This document shows, piece after piece, positions 23,401-35,123 of a DNA stretch of 64,000 nucleotides. The notes under the pieces are model-generated. The model saw only the letters and a list, made by a program, of their open reading frames with translations, did not search any database and was not told the DNA's origin. The DNA is taken from NCBI GenBank assembly GCA_963422465.1, contig OY730170.1, forward strand, positions 3,820,379 to 3,884,378, given 5' to 3'. A program made the translations under genes and the position numbers. The stretch comes from Lichina pygmaea (Eukaryota > Ascomycota > Lichinomycetes > Lichinales > Lichinaceae). Each line of letters starts with the position of its first letter. The first letter of the stretch is position 1.

Positions 23401-25345
23401 GCGGCTCAACTTCTTCTACGGTCCTGCCAATCGGGACCGGCTTGTCTCGGAGACGGTGCGATGGCTGTCGCAACACTGGGGCTCGCCGCCGGCCCAGTAC
23501 AACCAACAGTGGCGCGATCAGATCCGTCTCTGCTGCTCGATCCTGGCCGTGCAACTGAACGACCTCAGGCCGAGCGAGGCTTCGGAGTACATCCCGAAGC
23601 TGGTCTCGTCGTACCGCGCCGTCCTGTCGAATCGCGCCGGGCCGCGGAGTACCTACTCGCTGTTGTTTCCTGGTTCCTACCCTTTCCCGACCCGGCCAAT
23701 CCAAGAGGATGCTTCGTTCGACGAGGCCCTCGTCGAGACCTCGGCGATTCTCGCCGCCATTTGGAACCTCTCGTCCGCGGCCGAGCTCGAGATTCGGTCC
23801 CCGGATGTCGCCGACTTCCTGTCCGGTCTCCTGCATGTGCACATGTCGATCCTGCGCTGCGAGGCCTTCCCGGCCACGTGGCTCAGCCTGCACATATACC
23901 ACCATCTCTCCTCGCTCAAGGCACTCGAGTACGTCGCCGCCAACCTCGTCCGGTCCTATCTTCCTCCACCGGACGATGCCGAAAACTTTCATACGGACCT
24001 CTGGCGAGCGTTCTTCAACACCCTGCTTCGACTGGTCGCGAGCGATGCCCTCGCGCTCGAGACATTTCCCGAGCAGAAGCGACGCGCGGTGTGGAAGATC
24101 GCTGGCGATGTCAGAGAGCAAGGAGCCGACCTGCTCCGTCGAAACTGGGAAGCGATCGGCTGGGACACCGGCGTCGCCGATCGGCGGCTGTACGGCCTCG
24201 ACAGGATGGGCGGCTACCAGGTGCAATACGTGCCTGGGCTTGTGTGTCCCATCGTCGAGCTGTGCCTGAGCGTGCACGAGGGTCTCAGGAGCGTGGCCAC
24301 CAAGGTGCTCCAGACCATGATCATCAGCGAGTGGACCCTCAGCCAAGACCTGTCCGTTCTGCAAGCCGAGATGGTCGACTCGCTGGATCAGGCGTTCAAG
24401 TCGGGGCGCAATGTGGAGAGCGCCGGGCAGAAGCCGTTCACGAGGGAGCTCATGCAGGTCTTCCAAGCCATCCTGTTGCCCGATCGGGATCCGTTCAACC
24501 TTGCGCTGCAGCGGCTGCTCGAGACCACCGACGAGTTCATCGATCTCCTCGTCGCCGTACGCATGTCCGAAGCGATAGGGGAGGCCTCTCATATCACCCA
24601 CACCCTGAGACTCCTGGAGTTCTTGAAGGACATGCAGAAGGAGGATATCTACATCCGATACGTCCACCAGCTCTCTCGAGTGCAGGCGCAGGCGCGAGCC
24701 TTTACGGAGGCCGGGCTCGCGTTGAAGCACCATGCCGACCTGTACAGCTGGGACCCCATGAAGCCTGCCAGCGCCCTTTTGGACCCCGGGTTCCCCGAAG
24801 AGAGCGCCTTCCGTCGCAAAGAGCGCCTGTATCTCGAGATGGTCAAGCATTTCGAGCAGGGCAAGTCGTGGCACCTCGCGCTGAACGCGTACGAAGAGCT
24901 AGCGGCACAATACCGCGACAACACGTTTGACCTGGCCAAGCTCGCCGACGCCGAGCGATCCGCGGCCGAGATCCACGAAGCCGTGGCCAAGGGTGATCGA
25001 TACGCCGTTCGGTTCTTTCGCGTGTGCTTCAAGGGTCTGGGTTTCCCGACGGCGCTGCGGGACAAGCAGTTCGTGTACGAGGCTGCTCCGGCCGAGCGGC
25101 TGTCGAGCTTCTGCGATCGCCTGCGGCAGCTGTACCCGACGGCGCAGCTCGCATCGAGCGCCGACCCGAACGACGTCGAAGGCCAGTTCCTGCAGGTGTT
25201 CCCCGTCAGCATGCACCGTGACCTGCAGCATCCCATCTTTCAACGCATCCGGGTGCCCAGCCCCGTCAGGGAGCACGTTCTCGCCGCCTTCCCCCGCAGG
25301 TTCTCATCGACGTCGCGAAAGCCATTGGCCGCTCCTGGAGCTTCC

Positions 25346-25400
<55 letters not shown>

Positions 25401-26900
25401 CACTCGAAAGGACCGTCTTCACCACGGCGGAGCCGTTTCCGACCCTGTTGAGGAGAAGTGAGATTGTGGCCGTCGAGGAAATCACGCTGACGCCATTGCA
25501 AGCGGCGGTCGAGCGCACGGTGCGCAAAACGCAGGATCTGACGACGTTGGCGCATCGGGTCAAGGAGACCTCGGAGATTTCTCCTTCGATCCTACTCGAG
25601 GCCGTCGCGGCGTCGACGGACCCTACCAACGACAGCAGCATCGCTAGATACCGCTCGTTTCTCCCTCTCCCCTCCGACGTGCCAGACCAGAATGGCGAAG
25701 GCGCGCAGGTCGAGCCGCCCCAGCTGGACTCGCTCAGCCACGCTCTCAAGGTGGCCTTGATCGATCACGCCCTGGCCGTCAGACATTGTATGGGCTGGTT
25801 CAGGGATCGCAACAACCCGCACGACCGCGACCGGTTGAGGGAGCTGGCATTCAGTAAGCCCGCGCCAAGACTTCTCATCCCGACAAGGCAGCTAACCTTG
25901 GCGATCAGACTTTGAATCGAGCTTCGGCCCGCTACTTGCGTCGTCGATCGCAGTCGTCGGGGAAGACCCTCTCGCGACCGCAGACTCTCAACACACGGCC
26001 GCGCCCGCCCTCACGGTCGACGTGCCTCGTCTCGCGATGCCAGAAATCTCACCATCTTCGAGCCCTTGTACCGCGAGACAGACCAAATCTCCCAACGAGG
26101 CCAACCAAAGCCGCAACGATCGTCACCGGCTGAGTTTGAACTTCCTCCGACGACCAGCAACAACGACCGAATCTCTGACGCTCGAGGAGAAGGCCAAGGC
26201 GGCGACGACAAGCGGCCTACAAAGTCCCGGCGGCGCTGCCGCTGACGTAAACGGCGACACCAACAACAACAACAGTAACAACAACAGTAACAACAACAGC
26301 AACAACAACAACGCGACCACTGCCACGAGCAACGCCGCCAGCCCACTCCATCGCCTCGGCCGAAGCCGCAGCAAGAGCACGGCTACGGCAGGAGGACGCA
26401 GCACGGCAACAAGCAAGACCATCGCCAGCGCTGTTCCCAACGCCACCGCCTCTGGCAACGCAGCCCCAAGCTCGGTCCCGGGCTCAAGCCCCAAGTCCTC
26501 CCGACCGCCAACACAAGACCGATCGGATCAAACCCGGGTCGAGGAAGAACCTTCGTCGCCCCGCTCCCAATCCTACTCCCTCTCCCTCTCCCAATCCCTC
26601 TCGCAGTCCCAACTCCACTCTCAAAGCAAGTCCCATTCGCGCTCGCGACCAAGGACAAGTACGAGGGACAGGAGCATCAGCAGCAGCAGCCACCGACCAC
26701 CGACGAGCCACAGCAGTTTGCACGGGAAACGTGATGGCGGCGGCGGCGGCGGCAGCAGCGGCAACGGCGTCGCCGCCGACGCGTCCGCTCTGTTCGGCAA
26801 CTCGGTGAACAACATGAAAAAGCGCCTCAGTCTGTTGCGAACGGGTCGTAAAAACAGTAAAGCGAGCGTGCGCGTCGGCGGGAACCTGGAGGAGGAATAG
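20084..26900 (+). CDS. DOCK-family guanine nucleotide exchange factor (SH3, DHR-1, DHR-2)
   Basis: Large exchange factor of the DOCK180/Dck1 type, expected to activate Rac or Rho GTPases in polarity and actin control. Exons 20084-25853 and 25909-26900 give 2,253 residues. The N-terminal SH3 domain (about 9-90: AIYPFQ, ALEARVFSGIFP) is followed by a disordered region with poly-Asp near 105. The C2-like DHR-1 domain is at about 685-820 (ILLTLEVRRANGE, WNHVIRIAL). A long helical middle leads to DHR-2 at about 1400-1920 (KSWHLALNAYEELA, YAVRFFRVCFKGLGFP). A run of about 18 Gln sits inside DHR-2 near 1756. The C-terminal 330 residues are Asn/Ser/Arg-rich and basic, a likely membrane or SH3-ligand tail. 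The single intron was placed by phase and its CTAAC branch site. Confidence 0.9.
25348..25400 (+). repeat. CAG repeat coding poly-Gln in the DOCK gene
   Basis: About 18 CAG units in frame. They fall between conserved blocks of the DHR-2 domain, probably in a surface loop. Confidence 0.95.
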
Positions 26901-28314
26901 GGAGTGGTGGAATAAGAAGGAGAAGGAGGAGATGGGCTAGAGGGGTTGTGGGGGAGAGGGGTGAGAGGTATGTGTGTGGTAAACAGAAAGGAGGAGGAGG
27001 AGGAGGATGAGAGCGAAGAGGAAGAAGAACAGAGACTTACTACCCCCCTCCCCCCCCTCTCCGGGGTCTTGATATATCCGCAATGCATGAAGTCGATACT
27101 TGGGGACATTGGACATATCATGCATGATGCATAAGGAGCCCTACGTAGCATTTTCCCTATTTGCTCTACCAACATTTATCTTCTTCAAATTTTATCCATG
27201 GCAGGTGCTACATCTCTGTTTTTAATCTTACCATCAGATCTTTGTTCCTTCAAGTCTTTACTTCTTGAATTGAATGTTACAATTAATTGAACAAGCTGTT
27301 GACCAGATTGGCATTTGGTACTTTGTTCTTGATGATGCTTGCTGGGTACCTCTTGTTGGATACTGCCTGTTGTCCTCAAAGCTTCTTGTTTGATTCATAT
27401 CACTATTGATATAACCCCTGTATGGAGTATCTCTGTACAGAGTTACTGTGGTGATGTCCCACCGGTCCATCATACAAACTACAAGTGACTTGAACAAGAT
27501 CTTGTATGGCGGCATGGGAAGGTACGCCGCAGTAGAGAAGAGAGGAGGGGAGAGGAGAGGGGAGGGGAGAGAGGAGGGAAATATATCTGATGCATACAGG
27601 GCAGCTGTCAACCAATTACTGTCAGGTACCGTAGCTGATGAGCTCGCTATGGAGATTGGAGATTTGTGGAGTGATGGGAGGTGGGTTGACTGAGGTTGGG
27701 TTGTAGGTGGACTGTAGGCTGGCGTGGCTGGTTCCAAGGTAGGGAAGTACCGTACCGAGTACGAGATCACGGAGAGATACCGTACTGGATGGGTTTGTTG
27801 CTCTGCTGTTAGGTTATTGTCGTTGTTGTTGCTGTTGAAGAGGAAGAAGAAGTAGATCATGATGAATAAGAAGATGATGACGACATTGACAATAATACTG
27901 TGACCAGCGTGGTTGGGTTGGCTGCTACTGTGTTTAAAGCACTGTCCCACTGAAAAATCACCACTCTGCAATCCACGCCGCCACCTCCAAAGCGGTGCCA
28001 CCGCGTGCACCGGTGCCCCATGAGACAGTGATTTTTGTACCGCGCAGATATATCGCCGACAGTATCTTTCCATTCAATTGAGCTTGCCTCTCTGCTCAGA
28101 AGTGCTGAGCTCAAGCGGTCTTGGCGGCCTCAAGTTCAAGCCCACGAGGTCACGGAAAGAAGTGCAGTGACGAGATTGGGCAGGGGACCGGGGTCCCAAG
28201 AAGTGAGAGTCGAACAACAGCCGAATCAAGTCAACAACCCCCCCCATTGGACGGCAACGTTCCGTACCTCGTACTTTAATTGGTGAACCCGAGAGCTCTG
28301 GGACAACGACGGCC
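26901..28314. other. Intergenic
   Basis: A purine-rich stretch at 26900-27035 is followed by an AT-richer segment at 27150-27450. That segment has unassigned minus-strand frames, perhaps an old repeat. No gene supported. Confidence 0.45.
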
Positions 28315-28989
28315 ATGTCGTCCGACGAGAACGACGCCAGAACCAAGGCGCGCATCGTCAACCACATGAACAAAGACCACGGCGCGAGCCTCTGTCGCTA
28401 CCTCGAACACTACAGCCGTCTGCCGCAGGACTCGACGCAGGGCGCAACGATCGAAGACGTCACCTTCTCCTACATGATCCTACGGACGGCCGCCTCGACG
28501 CGGCACCTCGTCCCCCTGGATCCGCCCCTGCGGGACTGGTCCGAGGCGCGGCAGCGCTTGGTCAAGATGGATCAGGACGCGCTGGAGGGGCTAGGCCGGA
28601 GCGACATCGTGCTCGACAGGTACATCGCGCCGCGGGGCTTCCACGCCGTCGTCTTCGTGGCGTGCGCGCTCACGTACGCGGCCTTTGTGCGGCCCGGGAA
28701 CTTCGAGCCCGGATCGTGGTTGCACGATGCGCTGCTCTACCGCTATCCTGGCTTCGCGCGGTTCTGCCGGACGATACGGCCGTTCTTGCTCCCCGCCATG
28801 GCGGTCCTGCATCTGTCCGAGGCCGTCTGGTTCGCGAGGACGAGGCTGCACAAGTACAACGTCGAGCGCTTCACGCGGCTCTGGTGGGTCTGGATGATCT
28901 CGATCTTCATCGAGGGAGTCGGCGCCACGATCAGGGTCGACAGAATGGCCGAGGATAAGAGGCGCGCAAAGGAGAAGCAGAAGCATTGA
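28315..28989 (+). CDS. DUF2470-domain membrane protein
   Basis: Intronless gene of 224 residues. The N-terminal half (about 1-100) matches the DUF2470 type seen in haem-oxygenase-like and pyridoxamine-oxidase-like proteins, with the motif IVNHMNKDHGASLCRYLEHY. The C-terminal half has three hydrophobic spans (GFHAVVFVACALTYAAFV, IRPFLLPAMAVLHLSEAVW, WVWMISIFIEGVGA) and a lysine-rich end that could be an ER-retention or cytosolic tail. The arrangement is known from fungal integral membrane proteins of unknown function. The start is the first ATG and fits the domain edge. Confidence 0.8.
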   Translation: MSSDENDARTKARIVNHMNKDHGASLCRYLEHYSRLPQDSTQGATIEDVTFSYMILRTAASTRHLVPLDPPLRDWSEARQRLVKMDQDALEGLGRSDIVLDRYIAPRGFHAVVFVACALTYAAFVRPGNFEPGSWLHDALLYRYPGFARFCRTIRPFLLPAMAVLHLSEAVWFARTRLHKYNVERFTRLWWVWMISIFIEGVGATIRVDRMAEDKRRAKEKQKH

Positions 28990-29456
28990 TCACATGTCGA
29001 TTTGGTATTCTGATGGACTGAGATTTATCGATGGCTTGTTTGCAATGTTTGCGCATGGAAGTAGCTGTTTTAAGCACGTGCAATCACACAGATTGAAAAC
29101 CGAATGCCACGCAAGACAGAGACGATCATTATGATTGCTCTGGCCACTAGCAAGGACTAGATAGGTCCTGGTCCTCAAGGGTCTCTCGCACTTGATGTGC
29201 TTCGATCCGTACATACGTACTTTAGCTAAGCTACGGTAGGGCTGGTACCGGTGCGGTACGGTACGGTAAGCAGCCCACGGACTTGTGACAGAAATTAGTC
29301 AGCAACCCGACGTCTAGGGTTAGGGCTTCAGCAACGGCCCACTTCAATATTGTGAATTCCGTAAGCGACTTCCACCGACATCGTGACCGCCGACCACCAG
29401 CCAAGCTAACGCACTCTCACAAGACTTGCCCTACTGATCTACGCTGAAGATCAGCC
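28990..29456. other. eS8 promoter region
   Basis: Upstream region of the ribosomal protein gene; contains a telobox and a GTAC/GGTAC cluster near 29210-29265. Confidence 0.5.
29315..29325 (+). promoter_or_regulatory. Telobox TAGGGTTAGGG upstream of eS8
   Basis: Two telomere-like TTAGGG half-units about 130 bp before the eS8 start. In Candida and some other fungi the factor Tbf1 binds such sites in ribosomal-protein promoters. Use here is inferred from position. Confidence 0.5.
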
Positions 29457-30197
29457 ATGGGGTATGTCTCTTCTTGCTGCTACAGAGTCACCGCGATGCT
29501 GATAGTGCTGTGTAGTATCTCGCGAGACTCACGGCACAAGAGAAGCGCCACCGGCGCCAAGAGAGCCTTCGCCAAGTAAGGGCTGCTGCACCACAGAGGA
29601 TCCTCTCGACACCCCTGACATCTGTCTAGGAAGAAGAGAGCGTATGAGCTCGGTCGCCAATCGGCCAACACCCGGATCGGCGGCAAGCGAATCCATATCG
29701 TCCGGGTGCGCGGCGGAAACCGCAAGCATCGTGCGCTCCGTCTCGATTCTGGCAACTTCTCGTGGGGGTCCGAGGGCATCGCCCGAAAAACGCGTGTCAT
29801 CGGCGTCGTCTACCACCCGTCGAACAACGAGCTGGTCCGGACGAACACCCTGACCAAATCGGCCGTCGTCCAGATCGACGCCGCCCCTTTCCGTCAATGG
29901 TACGAGGCGCACTACGGACAGACCGTCGGCAAGAAGCGTCAACCGAAGGGCGGAGATCATCAGCAACAAGCAGCGGCGGAAGGAGATGCCGAGAAGAAGA
30001 AGAGTAGCAGCGTGCAGAAGAAGCAGACGGCTCGGTTCAGCGATCATGGCAAGGTCGAGAACCAGCTGGAACCGCAGTTCGGCGCCGGTCGACTGTACGC
30101 CATCATCTCGTCGAGACCGGGTCAGTCTGGCCGGGCCGACGGATACATCTTAGAGGGGGACGAACTCTCGTTCTATCAGAGGGCCATCCGGAAGTAG
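29457..30197 (+). CDS. RPS8: 40S ribosomal protein eS8
   Basis: Component of the small ribosomal subunit. Exons 29457-29461, 29516-29575 and 29630-30197 give 210 residues. The first coding exon is only ATGGG, the split just after Met-Gly often seen in ribosomal protein genes. The protein begins [19 protein letters not shown], then [18 protein letters not shown] and [16 protein letters not shown]. The region [20 protein letters not shown] and the C-terminal [19 protein letters not shown] are conserved throughout eukaryotes. A short Gln/Lys-rich insertion near 135-155 accounts for the slight extra length. Confidence 0.96.
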
Positions 30198-31140
30198 AGA
30201 TGGGACGGGCTGGCTAGTCAGGTGTTTGCAATTCATACCGGACCAGGAGTGTTTGCGCCCCGCCCACAGGTCTCTCTTCCACCGAACCCGGATCACGCTC
30301 GTGAAACCACTCTTCCCGATTCCAAAAATACTCGACACGCCGAGAACGACATGTGTAAAGTATTCCAAGGGACCATCCAGTCCACCGTACCTCCATACTT
30401 GTTCGATCCGTTGCTCAAACCAGAAGAAACCAATCCCTCCCTCCTTCCTACTTACCTCACTTCTAGTGGCCTTTCAATCCCCAAGGCTCGAGTACTCAGA
30501 AGTCCGTAGTACTCAGAAGGCCGAGCACCCAAAAAGCCCGAGGGCCCACAACCCCGAGTACCGTAAGTCGATCTCCACAGCAAGTCTGGCTCAAACCCTA
30601 CAGTAATAATCGTCGGATGAGATTATACCTTTCGTTCACGCAGCGGATATGGCCCCGATGAACACATCAAGTTAGTGATGGAAAGTTATGCATGGGACGA
30701 TGCTTGGGATGGGGTGGTGGACTGCTGTGTGCGACTGGAAGAGGGTGCTGGATGAGAGGTCCGGACGAGAGTGATGGACGGGAGTATTGGACGGGGGACA
30801 TGTCAGCGTGTGACGGTGCTGGATAGGGTACCGGAATATGTTACTGGACCATGCTTCCGAACCATGCCGCTACGACTGCGCAAGTCCACCTATTTTACTT
30901 ACGCTTTCTTGGAGAGAGATAGTTAGAGGAGTGCGTTGAACAATGCACTGATTGCCTGTCGTAAGACGCTGGGATGGTCTTCTTGGAGGGGCTGCTACGC
31001 GGCTCGAATCTTGGGTAAATTGAAAGATGGAGGCGATCACGTCATTTGTTGTCACTGTGAGAAACTACAGATGAGGAGGAGGATGATGATGATGATTTCG
31101 AGAGCCGTAGGCTTGTGGTTGTTATGTGATATTCGGCGTG
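30198..31140. other. Intergenic
   Basis: 3' flank of eS8, then sequence rich in short GGA/GGT repeats at 30680-30830 (such as GGACGGGAGTATTGGACGGG). No gene recognised. Confidence 0.45.
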
Positions 31141-32470
31141 AGAAAAGCTAGCTGGTTGACGGCGCTGACAGGAAATTAAGGAAAACGGGAACAGAGAAAT
31201 GGGCTGATTGACAGCGCTGGTGAAGACGAGAGCGGAAGAAGACAAGATGGTGTTTTCGACGGGTTCTCTCTGGTGGAATCAGAGTATATGTACCAAGAGG
31301 CACTATGTTGGAGAAGCTGAAAGAAACCCAAAGAGGTAAAATGCCGAGGAAGTGGCTGTGCTGAAAGAAAAGGTTGGAGAGGGAAATAGGGAAAACAGGT
31401 AGATCATGAGACATGACACCTGTGGTGTGTCGAGAGAGGGGTAGCTGGTTGACGGCGCTAGAAGGAAGAGAGAAGAAGAAGACAACATGTCACATGAATG
31501 GGTAAGTATGAAGACCAAGGGTAGCTGGTTGACAGCGCTGGGAGAAAGACAGGGAGACAAGACAGGACGGTGCGCGAGCTATGTTCCTGTCTGCAGACGC
31601 TTGTGTCTGGTGCACTCAAAGAATGTGCACCAGGAGGCAGTCAGCTGGCGGTACCGCTGGAAACACGGCGGTAGGATCTCGAAGAACTGACCGCGTTGAA
31701 AGAAAGGGGAGAGGAACAACGGGGAAGATGGTAGGCCACGAAACATGAAACCTGTGGTGTGTTGGGACAGCCCTAGAAGGAAGAGAGAAGAAGACGAAAT
31801 GTCGCAAGCGACGAGTTGTCTGACATGAATGGGCAGTATGCAAACCAAGGGTAGTCCAGCGACCCTGGAGCTGTTGGCGGGGGTCGAACTGCACAACGCT
31901 AGAAGGAAAAGAAAGGAAGAAGACAAAATGTCGCGATCGAGGAGTTCTGTCACACAGATGGGAAGCGTAAAGACAAAACATAGCTGGTTGACAGCGCTGA
32001 CAGGACACAAAGGAAACGCGCCACAGACGGCACGGGTGTGATGATTGCTCTGAAGGAGCAAATGATGTGAAGAGAGAAGAGATGTTGGGTAAACCAGGGC
32101 AAATAACAAAAAATAGACCACAGACAGCACCGGTACGAGAGGAACTCTGGAACGTTCCCTCGAAAAAGCAGGGTAGATATAAGGGGAAGAATGAAGGAGA
32201 ACATGAAGTCACACGCGATAAGGGATTCCAGTGTGCTCATTAGGGAAAACATAGGGAAAACATGCGACGGAGAGAGGTCGATGAGTCGAAAGCACCGGTG
32301 TGTCCCAGTAGACCTCCTGGTTGGGAAGACACAAGAGATAAGAAGAGGAAGAAGAGGAAGAAGAAGAAGAAAAAGAAGAAGGAGAGAGTAGGGATAGAAG
32401 AACGTGGGCTAGCTGTGCGCTCCAAATGCGCACAGACGGGTAGCTGGTTGACAGCGCTGGCAGGAAGCAA
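31141..32470. repeat. Field of dispersed repeats with core TAGCTGGTTGACAGCGCT
   Basis: The 18-bp core, exact or with one to three changes, recurs at about 31149, 31203, 31442, 31522, 31981 and 32441. More worn copies lie near 31642, 31762 and 31885. Copies are usually followed by a purine-rich run (GAAGGAAGAGAGAAGAAGACAA type) and often a short ATGGG/AAGACCAA segment. The spacing is irregular, so it is not a simple tandem array. The minus-strand frames repeat the peptide SAVNQL, which is just the core translated. Confidence 0.75.
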
Positions 32471-32730
32471 AGGTATTGGCTGAAACCAAAAAAGAGGCAA
32501 AGTCGGGCAGCAAGTCAGAGGTTGCGCTGAAAGATCTCCGACCGCAATGGTCCTTCGCTCTCCCCCGTCGAAGCCTTCTCGCCCCGTCTTCTCCCACCTC
32601 CGTGTGGCTGCTGCTCATCCTTCTCGTATATTGTCGCAAGTCGACACCGCCAAAGACTTGGGGGGTGTGAGGACATTTCCGACGTCGACTTCGGCGCCTC
32701 GATCTCCTGTATCTTGTGCCTCTGAGCTGG

Positions 32731-33145
32731 TCACGCTCGGTGGGCATACTTCTGACAGAATAGAAAGAGGCCACGAGCCAGAGCTGTGTAGGCTCGGCAA
32801 GGGAAACAACCTCCATGGTTGTCGTCGTGGTTGGGCTCTCCAGCCACCAAGTCCTGGAAGAGTTGATCAGGTTCTGACGGTGGCTGGAAATCCACAGTCT
32901 TTTCGTCCTGGGTGTCGAAGGTAGGCTGTCCAAAGCACGCAAAATGAAGTACAACGCCGGAGTCTGGCCTTGCATTTCTGAAGTAGAAGTGCTTTGTGCC
33001 GTCTCTCGTCTTCCACCAACTGGCCGATGATTGAGACGAGGCCATTGACGGTGACGACGATGATTTCTGTAGTAATGCTCCAAGCATAATCTTCTGCTTG
33101 AAGCCTTTGGATACAGACTTGATCTTTGAACCAGACCAGTCTTTC
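32731..33145 (-). other. Unassigned open frame in the accessory stretch
   Basis: A minus-strand frame open from about 33145 to 32731 with normal amino acid mix (KIKSVSKGFKQKIMLGALL; SWWKTRDGTKHFYFRNARPD). No known domain. It could be an exon of an unknown gene or a mobile-element protein. Confidence 0.25.
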
Positions 33146-33576
33146 TACTCAAGGTAGAGCCTGGCTGCTGGGTGTGCTGGCGCTTCATCGATTGTCAAAC
33201 CTCGCAGCTTTCCCAGCGGCAATCTTCCAGATATGTAAGCCCGACCGAGGCTACCAGCTCTGAGGTCGTAAGAGCCGGGACCCGGAGAAACCGGCGCGGC
33301 CGGAAGCACATCTGGGCTGAGGCCGCCGCGCACGTGCCTTCTTCGTCTTTGCACGCTTTCGTCTGCCGTAGCTAGCCGGCAGATGACCGGCAGCTAGATC
33401 TTTATAGGCTTAGCGCCGGACCGTCCCGTGAAGGCCACGTGCCCCATTAGCCGAATATAAATTCAAATATTTGGGCGAGGAGCTCCTTCTCCGCTTCCAA
33501 ACCCTTCTTCTTCACTTTTCTTTCCTTGATCCACCCCGACAGACCGACATGGCGACGGCTGCCATTACATTTCATT

Positions 33577-33627
33577 GTATCTTGGACCAAGTCCAAGATA
33601 CCGACCGCGAGACGTGATCTCGCGGTC
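33577..33627. repeat. Two adjacent perfect hairpins
   Basis: Hairpin 1 is 33577-33601: arms GTATCTTGGA and TCCAAGATAC, loop CCAAG. Hairpin 2 is 33603-33627: arms GACCGCGAGA and TCTCGCGGTC, loop CGTGA. A palindrome GCCCGCGGGC follows at about 33634-33643. Confidence 0.9.
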
Positions 33628-34450
33628 GTCGCAGGCCCGCGGGCGACTCATAACTGTCGTTTGTGCTGATTGAGTCGCTGTTGGATAGCGAGTCGCCGAA
33701 CACTTCAGGAAGGCGATCGAGTTTTTTTTTTCTGCGCCGGCAAATTCGGAGCCGACTTATCTCAGATGTCGGTGCGGCTTGTTGGAGGAAAAGAAGAAAT
33801 TGTTCAGGGTACTCAAACCGGGCGAGATCCCTGTTTGACCACAATTTATTCTGGTGCTGGTCTTAAGACCAGTCTCATCGAGTCGCAGGGCGATCGTCGA
33901 CCGAGCTCAGACTGATCTCCAACCTGATCAGCAAAAACGTCGATGGTGGATTGGCGATTTCTTTCAGATGATAGATCCTTCTTCATCTTGTGGAGAGAAG
34001 ATATCGTATTTATCTTCGATATCATCCAGTACCGCTTTGATCAGTGGTTTGCCATCGAATAGGGTGATAAGACCCAATGGCCAGCGGTACAGCAACTTGA
34101 TATTAGCTGCTGGTCTTGGGACTGGCAGTAGACGCCATGAAACACTGCATTACATGTTCTGCCTGGTCCGACTGGGTTACTCTGATACCTCAGAGAGTAA
34201 GTCAAAGTCCCTATCCCTCTTTCACACTCCGGTTGGTTGATTTGCTTTATCCATATTCCCAGGTGTCTGACGATCCACAAGCCGAGAACTATCAGCTGAT
34301 AGCAAAGCTTGCTTCGGGTGGAATAAAGGCTTCCCCTGATGGCGAACGCAAAAGTCCGATGACGAGGATATCTTGTCATGTTTGTTTCAGACTCTGGCGA
34401 TATATTTTCCCACACCCGAGCCCTTGTTGTGGAGGACTCGATGAATGGTG

Positions 34451-34548
34451 AGCTTGTCGGCACTTGGTGAAGGTGACTGGCAGGCTTGTCGACACTTGGT
34501 GAAGGTGACTGACAGAGTCGTCGATACTTGGTGAGGGTGTTTGTTTGA
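34451..34548. repeat. Three-copy 32-bp tandem repeat
   Basis: Units of the form CTTGTCGGCACTTGGTGAAG followed by GTGACTGGCAGG, with a few changes in copies two and three. Confidence 0.85.
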
Positions 34549-35123
34549 GCTGGACCAGCGCTTTTTCGCGCTCGCTGTTCCAATCGATGCTGACAAGGTA
34601 CAACACCAGATTGACAGCGATGTACACTGTGAGGAAGACAGCCTGGAACCTGGTCGTCAGTGTTCCAGGCTGTCGACAGCTTGAGCTCCCAATATGATAG
34701 TCTTGGGTAGGTTCTAAAACTCTGGATATAACTTATCAGCTTACAGAACACGGATTCGCTAACATTCATCTTCTTACCTGAAGATGGCTCTCCCAAACCC
34801 AGCCCAACAAGGTATCGGAGTAACAGATCGAGGAGAAGGTTTCCAAAGTTCAAAGGATTAATCCCAGTTCGCAAACAAGGATCTCTACAAGTCCTTGGTG
34901 ATGTCGAAGTTGCCGACATCTGGCATAAGCTCTTCCGCCGATAGGCTCACAGCAGTTTCCAGAACTGTCTTCCAAGACAGCAAGCTTTCCTAGCTTTTGG
35001 GAAAGCTGGGCAAATTGATCGGTGGTCAGGTTCCATGTTTGATGGAACAGAACTGCCATCATCCGAGTACAAGTCGGTAGATCGACAAGTCAACACCATG
35101 ACACTCACGGGTATTGAACGTAT

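Noticed and set aside
21791-24930. 1,000-codon antisense and out-of-frame sense frames inside the DOCK gene
   Set aside because: No domains; composition explained by GC-rich codons of the true frame.
31148-32252. Several overlapping minus-strand frames with SAVNQL repeats
   Set aside because: They translate the 18-bp repeat core and purine runs; no consistent start or domain.
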